Assembly (NCBI RefSeq): GCF_016900875.1
Contig: NZ_JAFEUM010000004.1
Span: 186,001-250,000, forward strand
DNA: 64,000 nucleotides
Source of the DNA: Vibrio ulleungensis
GTDB taxonomy: Bacteria > Pseudomonadota > Gammaproteobacteria > Enterobacterales > Vibrionaceae
Reading direction: 5' to 3'
The notes below the pieces were generated by a model. That model had not been told where the DNA came from. It ran no database searches and was given only the letters and a program-made list of their open reading frames with translations. The position numbers were made by a program, and so were the translations under genes. Shown here one piece after another: positions 35,219-44,056 of the stretch. Position 1 is the first letter of the stretch. The number at the start of each line of letters is the position of its first letter.

Positions 35219-36022
35219 CTAATGATTAAGTTGATAGAAATGGTTTACTGGGCCATGCCCTTTACCCACATTGAGTCGATCTGCGGCACGTATCGCTTTG
35301 GTAATGTACTGCTTCGCCATATCACACGCTGGTGCTAACTCATAACCTTGTGCGAGGTACGAGGCAATAGCTGAAGACAGCGTACATCCCGTTCCATGAG
35401 TATTGTTGGTCTCGACACGCTCGGCTCTATAAAGGTGCTGCCCCTGTGATGTGACCAAAATGTCATCACTGCTAGCGCCTTGCGAATGGCCACCTTTCAC
35501 TAGGACGGCGTTAGCGCCATTTTCTAATAAAGCTTTTGCTGTTTCTGCCGCATTAAACCCTTGTTCAGTTTGCTTTCCGTTAAGCTTTACAGCTTCCGGG
35601 ATGTTCGGTGTGATCACTGTTGCCAATGATATTAGCTGATCAATTAACGCTTGAACCGCATCACTTTGGATCAGGCTATCACCACTGGTCGCGACCATCA
35701 CTGGATCCAGAACAATATGCTTAGGTTGATATTGCCGTAGTTTGTCTGCCACAGTTTTAATGATGTCGGCATCCGCAAGCATGCCGATCTTTACCGCGTC
35801 AATCGTTAAGTCACTAAACACACTATCTAATTGCGCAGACACTATGTGCGTTGAAATAGGCATCACAGCAGATACACCTAGTGTGTTTTGCGCGGTAATT
35901 GCAGTGATCACACTGCACGCATAGCTGCCAGTTGCTGATATTGCTTTTATATCGGCTTGAATGCCGGCGCCGCCACCACTGTCGGAGCCAGCAATGGTTA
36001 ATACATTTGGAATTGATTTCAT
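35219..36022 (-). CDS. thiD: Hydroxymethylpyrimidine/phosphomethylpyrimidine kinase
   Basis: A 267-residue ribokinase-fold kinase that phosphorylates hydroxymethylpyrimidine twice for thiamine synthesis. Motifs are the N-terminal AGSDSGGGAGIQADIK, the block VLDPVMVATSGDSL, and the catalytic NTHGTGCTLSSAIASYLA anion hole. Length equals typical ThiD (about 266). No other thiamine gene is near and no TPP riboswitch is visible upstream, so it is expressed on its own or with the zinc-ribbon gene 15 bases upstream, and may act in salvage. Confidence 0.95.
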   Translation of the reverse strand: MKSIPNVLTIAGSDSGGGAGIQADIKAISATGSYACSVITAITAQNTLGVSAVMPISTHIVSAQLDSVFSDLTIDAVKIGMLADADIIKTVADKLRQYQPKHIVLDPVMVATSGDSLIQSDAVQALIDQLISLATVITPNIPEAVKLNGKQTEQGFNAAETAKALLENGANAVLVKGGHSQGASSDDILVTSQGQHLYRAERVETNNTHGTGCTLSSAIASYLAQGYELAPACDMAKQYITKAIRAADRLNVGKGHGPVNHFYQLNH

Positions 36023-36037
36023 ATTAGATGCTGCAGA

Positions 36038-36247
36038 CTACTTAAACTGAACTTTATAGTAATTGATGGTTTTGCACGAAGGGCATGCATTTCGGTAGAG
36101 TCCTTCGACAATCAATGAATCATCCGCCGAAATAGGAATCGGATTAAGTGATTTTAAGCACTTTTCGCACTTGAATTCTGCAGGTTTAGCACCTGGGGAC
36201 AACTCGATGATTTGTGCTCTTTTTTCTAGGTTTTTTGCGACTAACAT
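36038..36247 (-). CDS. Small zinc-ribbon protein
   Basis: A 69-residue protein with two CxxC pairs: CEKC near residue 27 and CPSC near 56. These are spaced as in a zinc ribbon. There is no recognisable family beyond this, though it may bind nucleic acid or act as a regulator. It is 15 bases upstream of thiD on the same strand, so the two are likely co-transcribed. Confidence 0.65.
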   Translation of the reverse strand: MLVAKNLEKRAQIIELSPGAKPAEFKCEKCLKSLNPIPISADDSLIVEGLYRNACPSCKTINYYKVQFK

Positions 36248-36318
36248 AGGTTCAATTAGAGAGGGAAATTAGAAAAATATTATCACGAGCCGTTAGAATT
36301 GTCTTGGGCTTAAGACCC

Positions 36319-36346
36319 AAAAAAGCCACCTTTTAAGGTGGCTTTT
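36319..36346 (-). terminator. Terminator after the porin gene
   Basis: On the minus strand AAAAGCCACC/GGTGGCTTTT forms a 10-bp stem with a 6-base loop (TTAAAA), followed by further T residues. It lies about 19 bases after the porin stop. Confidence 0.92.
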
Positions 36347-36364
36347 AGTAGAGCAATTAACTCA

Positions 36365-37384
36365 TTACAAGAAGTAACGAGCACCTATTAGATATTTGTC
36401 ATCATCTACAGATTCATCATCACCCAAATCAACCTGGTAACCTGCATAAGTCGCGAAGTTTGGCGTAACAAAGTACTCGACTTGGATGGCTGTCTCATTG
36501 ATTGCTGTAGTTTTATCATTAACATCTTCAGTGAGATTTTCTAGGTTCCAAATGAAATTCCAACCGTTTCCTAAGCCATAGGCTAACAACACTTCATACG
36601 CAATTGACTCATCATAGGCATCGTAGTCATTTGGTGTTCTGTAACCGTATACTTTTTCGTTCATGGTATATACCGCTGCGGCATACAAGCCATCACCAAA
36701 GTTACCGTATTTAGCACTCACCGCGTGAGACATACCGCCGTCAGTGACTCCAGCTTCGATAATATCACCTGAGCTTAAGGCATACCCAATCATAAAGTCG
36801 CTGATATCATATGCTAAGGTCACTTGGAATCGATCATCATACTTCAATAACGTAGGATCACCTGTAGCCCCCTGCCAAGCAAGACCAAGCGACAACATTG
36901 AACCACCAAAATCAAAGCCTTTTCGGTAACTTAACATCTTGTCTGCACGGCCAGTACCCGTTGCGCCGTGGTTGGAGTACAAGAAATCGGTAGCATAAGC
37001 GATGGGCTTATCGGTAACACCTGCTACATCGTAATATGGCGCCCACTGCGTACCCAATACGAAACGCCCCATAGCGTCATTGGTAAGTCCAATATATCCA
37101 AGACGCGTATCAAATGAATTACTGCCTCCATCCAACATATTAAGCGCCCACTCGCCTTTAGCATCAGCGGTATAACCGTTACCAAGGTCCTGAGTGAAAT
37201 TAAAGTTAATCCGAGGGGAGTTACTGCCGACAGCGAGGTCTCCTTCGCTCGAACCATTAATATTGACAGATACATGTCCGCCAACTGAGAATGTTGAACC
37301 ATTGTTGTCGTAAACATCTAGCGCCAACGCTGGACTTGCCACTGCTGCTGTGGCCACTGCGATTGCTAATATTTTCTTATCCAT
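36365..37384 (-). CDS. Outer-membrane general porin
   Basis: A 339-residue porin of the gram-negative porin (Porin_4/OmpU-like) family. A signal peptide ends near ALA-LDVY (about residue 22). The mature chain alternates short hydrophobic strands and polar loops as in a 16-strand barrel, with blocks such as RLGYIGLTNDAMGRFVLGTQ and NFATYAGYQVDLGDD. The final strand ends ARYFL: the usual last Phe of porins is one residue in from the end here. Such porins pass small solutes and are often osmotically or host-signal regulated; the long upstream gap would hold that control. Confidence 0.88.
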   Translation of the reverse strand: MDKKILAIAVATAAVASPALALDVYDNNGSTFSVGGHVSVNINGSSEGDLAVGSNSPRINFNFTQDLGNGYTADAKGEWALNMLDGGSNSFDTRLGYIGLTNDAMGRFVLGTQWAPYYDVAGVTDKPIAYATDFLYSNHGATGTGRADKMLSYRKGFDFGGSMLSLGLAWQGATGDPTLLKYDDRFQVTLAYDISDFMIGYALSSGDIIEAGVTDGGMSHAVSAKYGNFGDGLYAAAVYTMNEKVYGYRTPNDYDAYDESIAYEVLLAYGLGNGWNFIWNLENLTEDVNDKTTAINETAIQVEYFVTPNFATYAGYQVDLGDDESVDDDKYLIGARYFL

Positions 37385-37840
37385 AATAGTTATTTCCGTT
37401 CACTTCTATGTTTGCTTACGCCGTACTGCTCAGATCGACGGAAATTAGTGAAATGTTGTTATGTATTCCCTGTGTACTTAAACGTAGGGCTGTTTTGTAT
37501 TTCACTAAGTTACAGGGTAGCTATGAAATGAAAAAAGACATAATAGATCACGTACAGTTTGTAACATTTCGACATAAACATGACATTGATCGGATTTTGG
37601 GTAGATGGATCGACCAAATATTTGCTCGCGGTCAAAAATAGTGTTTGCGAACTATCTGTCACTTTTGATGCAGTTGGAAAGTGTGAGCAAGGAATTATTG
37701 CGATGGGTAATCACCATAGTAACGGCGAAAATACGCAGTAAAAACGGCCTTTGTAATTGGAGGTATTCGAAGTGAGAGAATGTAGAAGTTAGGAATTAGG
37801 AGCAGCGCAATATGGTTCATTGCACTGCTTTCAAGAGTAT
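37385..37840. other. 456-base intergenic region upstream of the porin
   Basis: No convincing gene. A 77-codon frame at 37408-37641 has no ribosome site for its first ATG and no recognisable family. The region must hold the porin promoter (minus strand) and ends with the methyltransferase terminator. I could not find a clear CRP, Fur or OmpR-type site. Confidence 0.5.
37801..37829 (-). terminator. Hairpin after the methyltransferase gene
   Basis: AGCAGCGCAAT (37801-37811) and ATTGCACTGCT (37819-37829) pair over 11 bases, with one G-U pair on the minus strand, around a 7-base loop. No T-tract follows, so strength is doubtful. Confidence 0.5.
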
Positions 37841-38419
37841 TTATTTAAAGGCGATGGCCATAACCACCGGCGCAGTACCTTTAGCAGTTGGCATTTCAAA
37901 GGCTATTTGTGTTTTAAACGCACTGAATCCAGCATCGGTGAGTTTGGATTGCAATTCGGCTTCTGTTAGGCCGTGGTCATCTGGAGTTTGCTTCAGCCAA
38001 TCCCAAGAAATAAACACACCGTCCTCTTCAAGAATAGAGTGAGCGACAATCAATGTGTCTGTGAGATTGTAAATGAAGCTGCAAACCGACGAAGCCACAA
38101 TGATATCGAATTGACCACGAAATGCTGGGTGCTGTGCGGCTAAACCGCGTGACAGAATGTCGACAACAGGTTCTACATTTGGCAGCATTTTCTTATCTAG
38201 CTCTTCAATCATCGCTTCCGATGCGTCAACAGCAACAATTGAGCGCGCTTTGGGTGACATCCTCAAGCTAAGGAGACCCGTTCCACAGCCAAGGTCCAAA
38301 ATGTTCTTTTTGTCGATAGACACCTGTTGAACTAAGCTATCAAAAACCTGATCCGCAAACTGATGTGTGGCTAGATCTGCTTCCCAATTTTCTGCGTAGT
38401 CATCCCAATCCGTATTCAT
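37841..38419 (-). CDS. Class I SAM-dependent methyltransferase
   Basis: A 192-residue single-domain methyltransferase. Motif I is NILDLGCGTGLLSL, motif post-I is VAVDASEAMIEEL, and motif II lies at FDIIVASSVCSF. The fold is complete, but acceptor specificity is not visible; UbiE/Cfa-like small-molecule targets are possible. The ATG at 38419 has GGAG seven bases upstream and is preferred to the ATG two codons earlier, which would abut the ribosome site. About 200 bases separate it from the next gene upstream, where I see no element. Confidence 0.83.
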   Translation of the reverse strand: MNTDWDDYAENWEADLATHQFADQVFDSLVQQVSIDKKNILDLGCGTGLLSLRMSPKARSIVAVDASEAMIEELDKKMLPNVEPVVDILSRGLAAQHPAFRGQFDIIVASSVCSFIYNLTDTLIVAHSILEEDGVFISWDWLKQTPDDHGLTEAELQSKLTDAGFSAFKTQIAFEMPTAKGTAPVVMAIAFK

Positions 38420-38627
38420 TGGCATCTCCGATATCGTCCGTTACGTCTGTAAAAACTTGTCATCCTACGGATAACTTTGCCGAGTAAATCAAAACTTTAT
38501 CTAAAAAGATAGAGCTAAACAGCGATCCTTGACCAGTTTTATTCGTAAAACTGAGCAATATCAGGGTTTGCGACAATTTTTGCACAACTAATGAGCAGAT
38601 TCATCGCTGTTCACTGCTATTAATTAG

Positions 38628-39581
38628 CTAGCAATTCGCAAATTTTCGCTGATACCTTGGTAGCATAGACTCGTTCCCCAAAAGTCCGCCTTGGTGAATG
38701 TACAACAGATTCTTTCCAGATAATTTCTGCTTGTGCATTAACAGTACTCTCCACATGAGCGGATCGTACAGCAGCTCAAATTCTACTCCAGTTTGCGCCA
38801 TTAGAGTTGTCCAAATCTGAAAATCATCTTGATACAGCTTTCCAAAATGATGTTTAGTATCTAGCGACCAAATGGTTGGCTGACTCTGAGTTGAAGAAAG
38901 TTGCAAAAATTGCGCCTTTAAATAGTCTTCTCCCCCGACACAAGCGGTTGTAACCACCTCGATACCATAAGGTTGTAGATACTTGTGCAAATAAAAAGCC
39001 GTAGTACCCGTTCCTGATGGCAGCGCCACAACCCACTGCTGCCGACTCTCTAAGGGACCGTCTTCGCAAGAATTAGTTTGCGACGCTACCCAGTCAATGA
39101 GTTCGTTGGCTAAACCTTTAATGCCGTATTCAGCAATCGGCATTCTCCCGCCTTCCTCAACCATCAGTACATCGGAAGATTCACATAAATATCGTTTTAG
39201 TGCCGACTCCGTATTGTCAGTGCCTACTTTCCACTCAGGCGGTACCTCAATAATCCGCGCACCGAGTTCTAACGCCTTGGCATAGTTTCCATTGGGGTTC
39301 TGCTTTAGATACGATGCGATATGGTCCACATAAAAATCAAAATGCCAATTCTGTAGATGCGCTAGCGCCGCGAGCGAATAGAGCGAATTAGCCTGTGGCG
39401 AACCATAGCCGACGATTTTTTCGATGTCTTGTGGCGGCTGTTCAAGCAGGGAGAGAAACTTTCGGGCTTTGTTTCCGCTAAATTGAGGATGCAGCAAATC
39501 GTCACGCTTTAAGTAGAAATGTAATCCACAAAATTGATGATTAGTCACGGGTGTATTCCCAAGTTGCACAAATAACTCCAC
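38628..39581 (-). CDS. PLP-dependent enzyme, ACC deaminase/D-cysteine desulfhydrase family
   Basis: A 317-residue fold-type II PLP enzyme. The lysine that binds PLP is K38 or close by, in FSGNKARKF, preceded by LKRDDLLHPQ as in D-cysteine desulfhydrase and ACC deaminase. A later glycine-rich phosphate loop reads LPSGTGTTAF. Without the specific residues that separate ACC deaminase from desulfhydrase being visible to me, D-cysteine desulfhydrase or a relative is the safer reading. It is divergent from the 39.6 kb gene with 64 bases between. Confidence 0.82.
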   Translation of the reverse strand: MELFVQLGNTPVTNHQFCGLHFYLKRDDLLHPQFSGNKARKFLSLLEQPPQDIEKIVGYGSPQANSLYSLAALAHLQNWHFDFYVDHIASYLKQNPNGNYAKALELGARIIEVPPEWKVGTDNTESALKRYLCESSDVLMVEEGGRMPIAEYGIKGLANELIDWVASQTNSCEDGPLESRQQWVVALPSGTGTTAFYLHKYLQPYGIEVVTTACVGGEDYLKAQFLQLSSTQSQPTIWSLDTKHHFGKLYQDDFQIWTTLMAQTGVEFELLYDPLMWRVLLMHKQKLSGKNLLYIHQGGLLGNESMLPRYQRKFANC

Positions 39582-39645
39582 TACACAGGTACGATTACGC
39601 TATGTTTAATAGTATCAATAAACCAATGACAACCACGACTATTCA

Positions 39646-40269
39646 ATGAACATTGATCGATTAAAAGCCGCAGAAAATGAGTTTCTGATCCGATATCCTC
39701 AAGGATTTTCGTCACCTGAAATGGAGCAAATCGCCAAGAAACACAAGATGGACAAAATGGTGGCAGATGCACAAGCTATGTTTGCAGAAGAAGCTTTTAC
39801 GCGCCCACAGCAAATCGCAGAAGACATGGTGCGCTCGGTCAGTCGCTCTTCCATGGTTTCACTGTTTGAAAAGCCCAAGTTTCGAGATTATGTCAAAGCG
39901 ATGACTCACGATGAGCGAGAAGCGCTAGCCTTTTCGCTCAAAGACTTTTTATACGGGGATCAGGAGTATGGTTTTCACACCATGCGAGACTTACTCTTAC
40001 CGGTGAAACTGGCAAAGTGGTCGTTAATGACCATTATCCCCAACTATGTTAAACCCGACGATGAAGTGTTTGTAAAGCCCACCACCGCAAAAGGGGTGAT
40101 TCGTCTATTTGAGTTAGAGAACTTATCTTACAAACCCACACCAAGTTACGAATTTTATCAGGAGTACCGTCGGCAGATACAACAGATGAAAACGCTGGTC
40201 GATCCCATCCTCACCCCTAGTAATGCGGCCTTTAGCGGTTTTTTAATGATGAGCCTTACCGAAAACTGA
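39646..40269 (+). CDS. Conserved hypothetical cytoplasmic protein
   Basis: A 207-residue soluble, mostly helical protein that I do not recognise. There is no signal peptide or membrane segment. It holds Arg/Lys-rich and Asp-rich patches (SRSSMVSLFEKPKFRDYVKAMTHDERE) and a C-terminal block NAAFSGFLMMSLTEN. It is 73 bases before the DUF1415 gene on the same strand, so the two may be transcribed together. Confidence 0.65.
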   Translation: MNIDRLKAAENEFLIRYPQGFSSPEMEQIAKKHKMDKMVADAQAMFAEEAFTRPQQIAEDMVRSVSRSSMVSLFEKPKFRDYVKAMTHDEREALAFSLKDFLYGDQEYGFHTMRDLLLPVKLAKWSLMTIIPNYVKPDDEVFVKPTTAKGVIRLFELENLSYKPTPSYEFYQEYRRQIQQMKTLVDPILTPSNAAFSGFLMMSLTEN

Positions 40270-40342
40270 GGTAACATACTGGCTAACATACCGTTACATT
40301 TTGGGGTGGCCACTCCAAGAACTAGTTTTGGAGTAATTGCTT

Positions 40343-40897
40343 TTGTCGTCCCAAACCCCGATCGAACAAACAGAAAAATGGTTGCTAGACGTAGTCATCG
40401 GCTTAAACTTGTGTCCTTTTGCTGCGAAACCCTACAAAAAAGAACAAATTCACATTGCGCAAAGTAATGCCACGACAGAAGAGAGCTTGCTGGAAGATAT
40501 ATTGGTAGAGATGAAGCAGCTGAACTCGATTTCGGCTGCCGAGCGCGATACAACTTTAGTGGTTATCCCTCATATGCTTAACGATTTCTGGGATTATAAT
40601 ATGTTCCTGGATTGGGTAGATGCGTTGATAAAACAGCAACAGTGGGAAGGCGTTTTCCAGATCGCATCATTTCATCCTGAGTATTGTTTCCATGGCGCTC
40701 ACCAAGAAGACAGCGAAAACTTAACCAATCGCTCCCCCTTCCCAACAATTCATATCATCCGTGAAGCCAGTATGGAACGTGTACTGAAGCTGTTTAAAGA
40801 TCCTGAAAGCATTCCTGAAACCAATATGGATACGGTCTCAGAGTTAACGGACCAACAAAAACAGGCGCTTTTCCCGTACCTATTTACTGAGAAATAA
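40343..40897 (+). CDS. DUF1415 family protein
   Basis: A 184-residue cytoplasmic protein of the DUF1415 family. Diagnostic blocks are WLLDVVIGLNLCPFAAKP, DFWDYNMFLDWVD, and IASFHPEYCFHGAHQEDSENLTNRSPFPTIHIIRE. The conserved Cys and His residues in these blocks suggest metal or redox chemistry, but no activity is known. Start is a TTG: 40343 lies 9 bases after GGAG, whereas TTG 40337 would leave only 3. The next gene (NnrS) begins two bases after its stop. Confidence 0.85.
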   Translation: MSSQTPIEQTEKWLLDVVIGLNLCPFAAKPYKKEQIHIAQSNATTEESLLEDILVEMKQLNSISAAERDTTLVVIPHMLNDFWDYNMFLDWVDALIKQQQWEGVFQIASFHPEYCFHGAHQEDSENLTNRSPFPTIHIIREASMERVLKLFKDPESIPETNMDTVSELTDQQKQALFPYLFTEK

Positions 40898-40899
40898 CC

Positions 40900-42084
40900 A
40901 TGATCAATATTACTGACAAATCCAAAGAAGAGGCGATTTGGCCACTATTTAGACTTGGGTTTCGACCATTTTTCTTACTTGGGTCGCTTTATTCCATCAT
41001 CGCTATTATGGTTTGGGTTATCGCATTTCGAACCGGTCAACCTGCGCAATTGCAAGTTCCAGCAATTTGGTGGCATGTACACGAAATGCTGTTTGGTTTT
41101 GCCATGGCTATTGTTGTGGGCTTTGTACTTACTGCCGTGCAAACCTGGACAGGAATACCCAGTGTTAAAAGTTGGCGGCTTGGATTCATCGTTTTGCTAT
41201 GGTGCCTACCCAGAATATTGTTTTGGACAGACACCCCGCTTTGGCTTATTTCCTCAATTGAATGTGCATTCTTAGCCGTTGCAGCGTTTGAGATTGGTGC
41301 TCGCGTGATTAAAGCTAAAAAGTGGAAGAACCTATTTTTTATTCCGCTTTTCGCAGTGGCTATTGTTGCTAACTTTGCAAGTTACGCTTCCATCAAAGGA
41401 ATGCCGCCTTTTCCCCCTATCGCTGTGTGGGAAGCGATGTTGTGGTGGTTTGCACTGCTACTTTCTGTCATGGGTGGTCGAGTCATTCCGTTTTTTACCG
41501 CTAAGAAGTTTCAAGTCGAAAAAAACCAACCCATTTTATGGTTAGACTTTGTAGCGAACCTTCCATTTGTTCTGCTAATGGTGCTTGCCTTTTTCCCGGT
41601 AGCTAAAGGTCAATTAGCCATCTATATCTGCTGGATAGCAGCGGTAGCTCAGTTAATTCGTTGGGTGCGTTGGAAACCGTTTATTAGCCTTAGCGAGCCA
41701 TTGGTGTGGTCGCTACACTTTGGCTACTTAGCAATACCACTCACGCTTCTCACGCTCGCGCTTGATATCTCACCCATGCTCAATCATAGCGTCATGCATT
41801 TATTGGCCATAGGCGGGCTTGGTGGGGTTGTACTCGCGATGATCACTAGGGTAAGCATGGGACATACTGGGTTTCCCATTTACCAAGGGCCCTCTATAGC
41901 GCTTGGCTATTTGTCCATTTTGGTGGCCGCGTTGCTTCGGAGCTATGGCGCGGGTATCTTCAGCGCCAATCTACTGGTGATTGTCGATATCTCTGCGCTG
42001 CTGTGGATCATTGGCTATGGATTTTATTTGATCAAGATTGCGCCTATGCTGGTTAAGCCTCGCGTTGATGGACACCCAGGCTAA
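40900..42084 (+). CDS. NnrS family membrane protein
   Basis: A 394-residue integral membrane protein with about 12 membrane helices. The N-terminal signature RLGFRPFFLLGSLYSI and the His-rich WWHVHEMLFGFAMAIVVGFVLTAVQTWTG are those of NnrS, a haem- and copper-containing protein linked to resistance to nitric oxide and nitrosative stress. A conserved MGHTGFPI lies near residue 320. It follows the DUF1415 gene by two bases, hinting that the latter acts in the same stress response. No NsrR box is visible directly upstream. Confidence 0.9.
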   Translation: MINITDKSKEEAIWPLFRLGFRPFFLLGSLYSIIAIMVWVIAFRTGQPAQLQVPAIWWHVHEMLFGFAMAIVVGFVLTAVQTWTGIPSVKSWRLGFIVLLWCLPRILFWTDTPLWLISSIECAFLAVAAFEIGARVIKAKKWKNLFFIPLFAVAIVANFASYASIKGMPPFPPIAVWEAMLWWFALLLSVMGGRVIPFFTAKKFQVEKNQPILWLDFVANLPFVLLMVLAFFPVAKGQLAIYICWIAAVAQLIRWVRWKPFISLSEPLVWSLHFGYLAIPLTLLTLALDISPMLNHSVMHLLAIGGLGGVVLAMITRVSMGHTGFPIYQGPSIALGYLSILVAALLRSYGAGIFSANLLVIVDISALLWIIGYGFYLIKIAPMLVKPRVDGHPG

Positions 42085-42095
42085 TCACTAAACTC

Positions 42096-42665
42096 TTAGA
42101 AGGTTTTTCCGGCTAAATACAGAGTACAGTCAGGCCAACTGCGACCGCTTAACGTCTTATGCAGTGTTTTTACAGAAACCCATTTCCCAGAAGTGGGTTT
42201 TCTGTCTGAGAGAATATGCACCCGTTCGCTCGCAATGTAGCCACTCGAACCATACACTTCAATGTCGCCAAACAACACCGAATGGTGAATATCCAACTGC
42301 AGCATTTTTTGCTCTGCCGCGGTCACCAATTGCTTCACCAATCCACGGCCTCGGGCCGTAGGTGCAACGGCTACTTCCGCTACTCCACCTATGACAAATG
42401 ACGAAGAAGCGGTATACAATTTCTTTTCGTGGAAAGCCGCATGAGCCAGTAAAGATTGTTTGCTGTCGTCCCAAATGACAAATCGATGCATTGGAGATTC
42501 AAAGAAAAATCGTCGCTCTTCTATACACGCTTGGTCATCATCATTAAAGCAAACTCTCAGAAGTTGACGGATCTGTCGATCTTCAAATTGGCTTATATTG
42601 GTGTCACGTAGATAGTGAACAGATGTTGTTTGGTCAACAGAAAACGATGGGTGGGTCAAAGACAT
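42096..42665 (-). CDS. GNAT-family N-acetyltransferase
   Basis: A 189-residue GNAT protein. The acetyl-CoA pyrophosphate loop is RGRGLVKQL near residue 103, preceded by a beta strand GGVAEVAVAPTA. The later segment SVLFGDIEVYGSSGYI matches motif B. AGGAG lies upstream of the ATG at 42665. It is convergent with nnrS, with 11 bases between the stops, and the 157 bases upstream to aroG hold that gene's terminator. Acceptor unknown. Confidence 0.84.
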   Translation of the reverse strand: MSLTHPSFSVDQTTSVHYLRDTNISQFEDRQIRQLLRVCFNDDDQACIEERRFFFESPMHRFVIWDDSKQSLLAHAAFHEKKLYTASSSFVIGGVAEVAVAPTARGRGLVKQLVTAAEQKMLQLDIHHSVLFGDIEVYGSSGYIASERVHILSDRKPTSGKWVSVKTLHKTLSGRSWPDCTLYLAGKTF

Positions 42666-42732
42666 ATCACACTCCTAAAAACGGCAATGCGACTATACGA
42701 TACCTCTAAAATGAAAACTGTGGTGCAGCAAT

Positions 42733-42781
42733 AAAAACAAAAAAATCACGCCGCATTGTAAATGATGCTTACAAAAGCGGC
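42733..42781 (-). terminator. Rho-independent terminator after aroG
   Basis: Stem GCCGCATTGTAA (42750-42761) against TTACAA-AA-GCGGC (ending 42781), with a small bulge and a 7-base loop, followed on the minus strand by GTGATTTTTTTG. It lies about 40 bases after the aroG stop. Confidence 0.9.
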
Positions 42782-42822
42782 GAGATTCTAAAGACAGTAT
42801 CGAGTTGTCTTTTGTTGTCTAA

Positions 42823-43875
42823 TTACTTGTTGCGGCGAGCCGTCACTGCATCTGCAAGTTGGCGCAATACTTTTTCGGTATCATCCCAGCCAATACATGC
42901 GTCAGTTAATGACTGACCGTAGGTTGCTGCTTTACCATCCACCAAATCTTGGCGACCTTCAACAAGGTGAGATTCAATCATTACACCAAACACGGCGTTC
43001 TCACCTGATGCGATTTGTTCACTCACTTCGTCAGACACAACCAGTTGACGCTGGTACTGTTTAGAACTGTTTGCATGGCTAAAGTCGATCATCACTTTTT
43101 GGCGTAGTTTCGACGCCTCTAGCTGCTGTTTAATGTCGGCAACATGCGCCGCGCTGTAGTTCGGCTCTTTACCACCACGTAGGATAATGTGGCAATCTGG
43201 GTTACCAGCCGTTTCTACAATTGCTGAGTGACCATACTTAGTTACTGACAAGAAATGGTGCGACGATTCTGCTGAGCGAATCGCATCCGTTGCAATCTTG
43301 ATGTTACCGTCAGTACCATTTTTAAAGCCCACTGGACAAGAGATACCTGATGACAACTCACGGTGAACCTGAGACTCGGTAGTACTTGCACCGATAGCGC
43401 CCCAGCTAATCAGATCCGCGACGTATTGCGGCGTGATCATATCTAGAAATTCACTGGCAGTAGGTAAACCCATGTCAGTGAGGTCAAGCAGTAGTTTGCG
43501 ACCAATTCTTAGTCCATCATTAATTTTAAAGGTATCGTTTAGGTACGGGTCGTTGATTAAACCTTTCCATCCAACAGTAGTACGTGGTTTTTCAAAGTAA
43601 ACACGCATCACGACTTCTAGGCGATCACCTAATTCGTCACGCAGCACCTTTAGCTTTTTGCCATATTCTAGAGCGGCTTCAGTATCGTGGATTGAGCAAG
43701 GGCCAACAATAACCAGCAGTCGGTCATCTTCATCATTGAGAATGTTGTGGATCGCTTTACGAGCGTTAAAAGTAGTAGAAGAAGCTGTTTCTGTTGCAGG
43801 AAATCGTTCCAGAACCGCTACTGGAGGTAAGAGTTCTTTGATTCTGGTAATTTTTACGTCATCGGTTTGGTACAT
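42823..43875 (-). CDS. aroG: 3-deoxy-7-phosphoheptulonate synthase, AroG type
   Basis: First enzyme of the shikimate pathway: it joins PEP and erythrose-4-phosphate to make DAHP for aromatic amino acids. The 350-residue chain matches E. coli AroG closely (IKELLPPVAVLERFPAT, VGPCSIHDTEAALEYGKKL, EKPRTTVGWKGLINDP, GGKEPNYSAAHVA, MIDFSHANSSKQ), supporting the Phe-sensitive isozyme, though feedback type cannot be proven by eye. AAAGGAAG precedes the ATG. TyrR-like boxes lie 140-180 bases upstream. Confidence 0.95.
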   Translation of the reverse strand: MYQTDDVKITRIKELLPPVAVLERFPATETASSTTFNARKAIHNILNDEDDRLLVIVGPCSIHDTEAALEYGKKLKVLRDELGDRLEVVMRVYFEKPRTTVGWKGLINDPYLNDTFKINDGLRIGRKLLLDLTDMGLPTASEFLDMITPQYVADLISWGAIGASTTESQVHRELSSGISCPVGFKNGTDGNIKIATDAIRSAESSHHFLSVTKYGHSAIVETAGNPDCHIILRGGKEPNYSAAHVADIKQQLEASKLRQKVMIDFSHANSSKQYQRQLVVSDEVSEQIASGENAVFGVMIESHLVEGRQDLVDGKAATYGQSLTDACIGWDDTEKVLRQLADAVTARRNK

Positions 43876-44015
43876 CTACACTGCTTCCTTTAGTTAGTCG
43901 CTCAATTATTGTACTCAGATCAAATTAACTAGGTCATTTGTGATCTGTTTCTCGTAACTTAACCACTTAAAACAAGATGTGCAAACACTTTTTTAGTCAA
44001 AAGGCAATAAAACAG

Positions 44016-44033
44016 CAAAAAGTAAAGTTTACA
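44016..44033 (-). promoter_or_regulatory. Weak TyrR-like box upstream of aroG
   Basis: Read on the minus strand, TGTAAA-CTTTAC-TTTTTG. One half agrees with the TyrR consensus TGTAAA-N6-TTTACA; the other is poor. It directly adjoins the stronger box, as in TyrR-controlled genes where a strong and a weak box pair up. Confidence 0.35.
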
Positions 44034-44038
44034 CGGAG

Positions 44039-44056
44039 TGTATATAATAATTTACA
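44039..44056 (-). promoter_or_regulatory. TyrR-like box overlapping the stop of the upstream gene
   Basis: TGTATATAATAATTTACA on the plus strand equals TGTAAA-TTATTA-TATACA on the minus strand, one base from the TyrR consensus. It covers the stop codon at 44052-44054 of the DUF1513 gene. In E. coli TyrR represses aroG, so the position suggests the same here. Confidence 0.5.

Noticed and set aside
35219..36300. TPP riboswitch ahead of thiD
   Set aside because: The upstream sequence is a zinc-ribbon gene 15 bases away and I could not find the conserved thi-box bases.
37408..37641. 77-codon open frame in the gap upstream of the porin
   Set aside because: No ribosome site at its first ATG, no recognisable domain, and it lies where the porin promoter must be. 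The in-frame ATG near 37528 is also unsupported.
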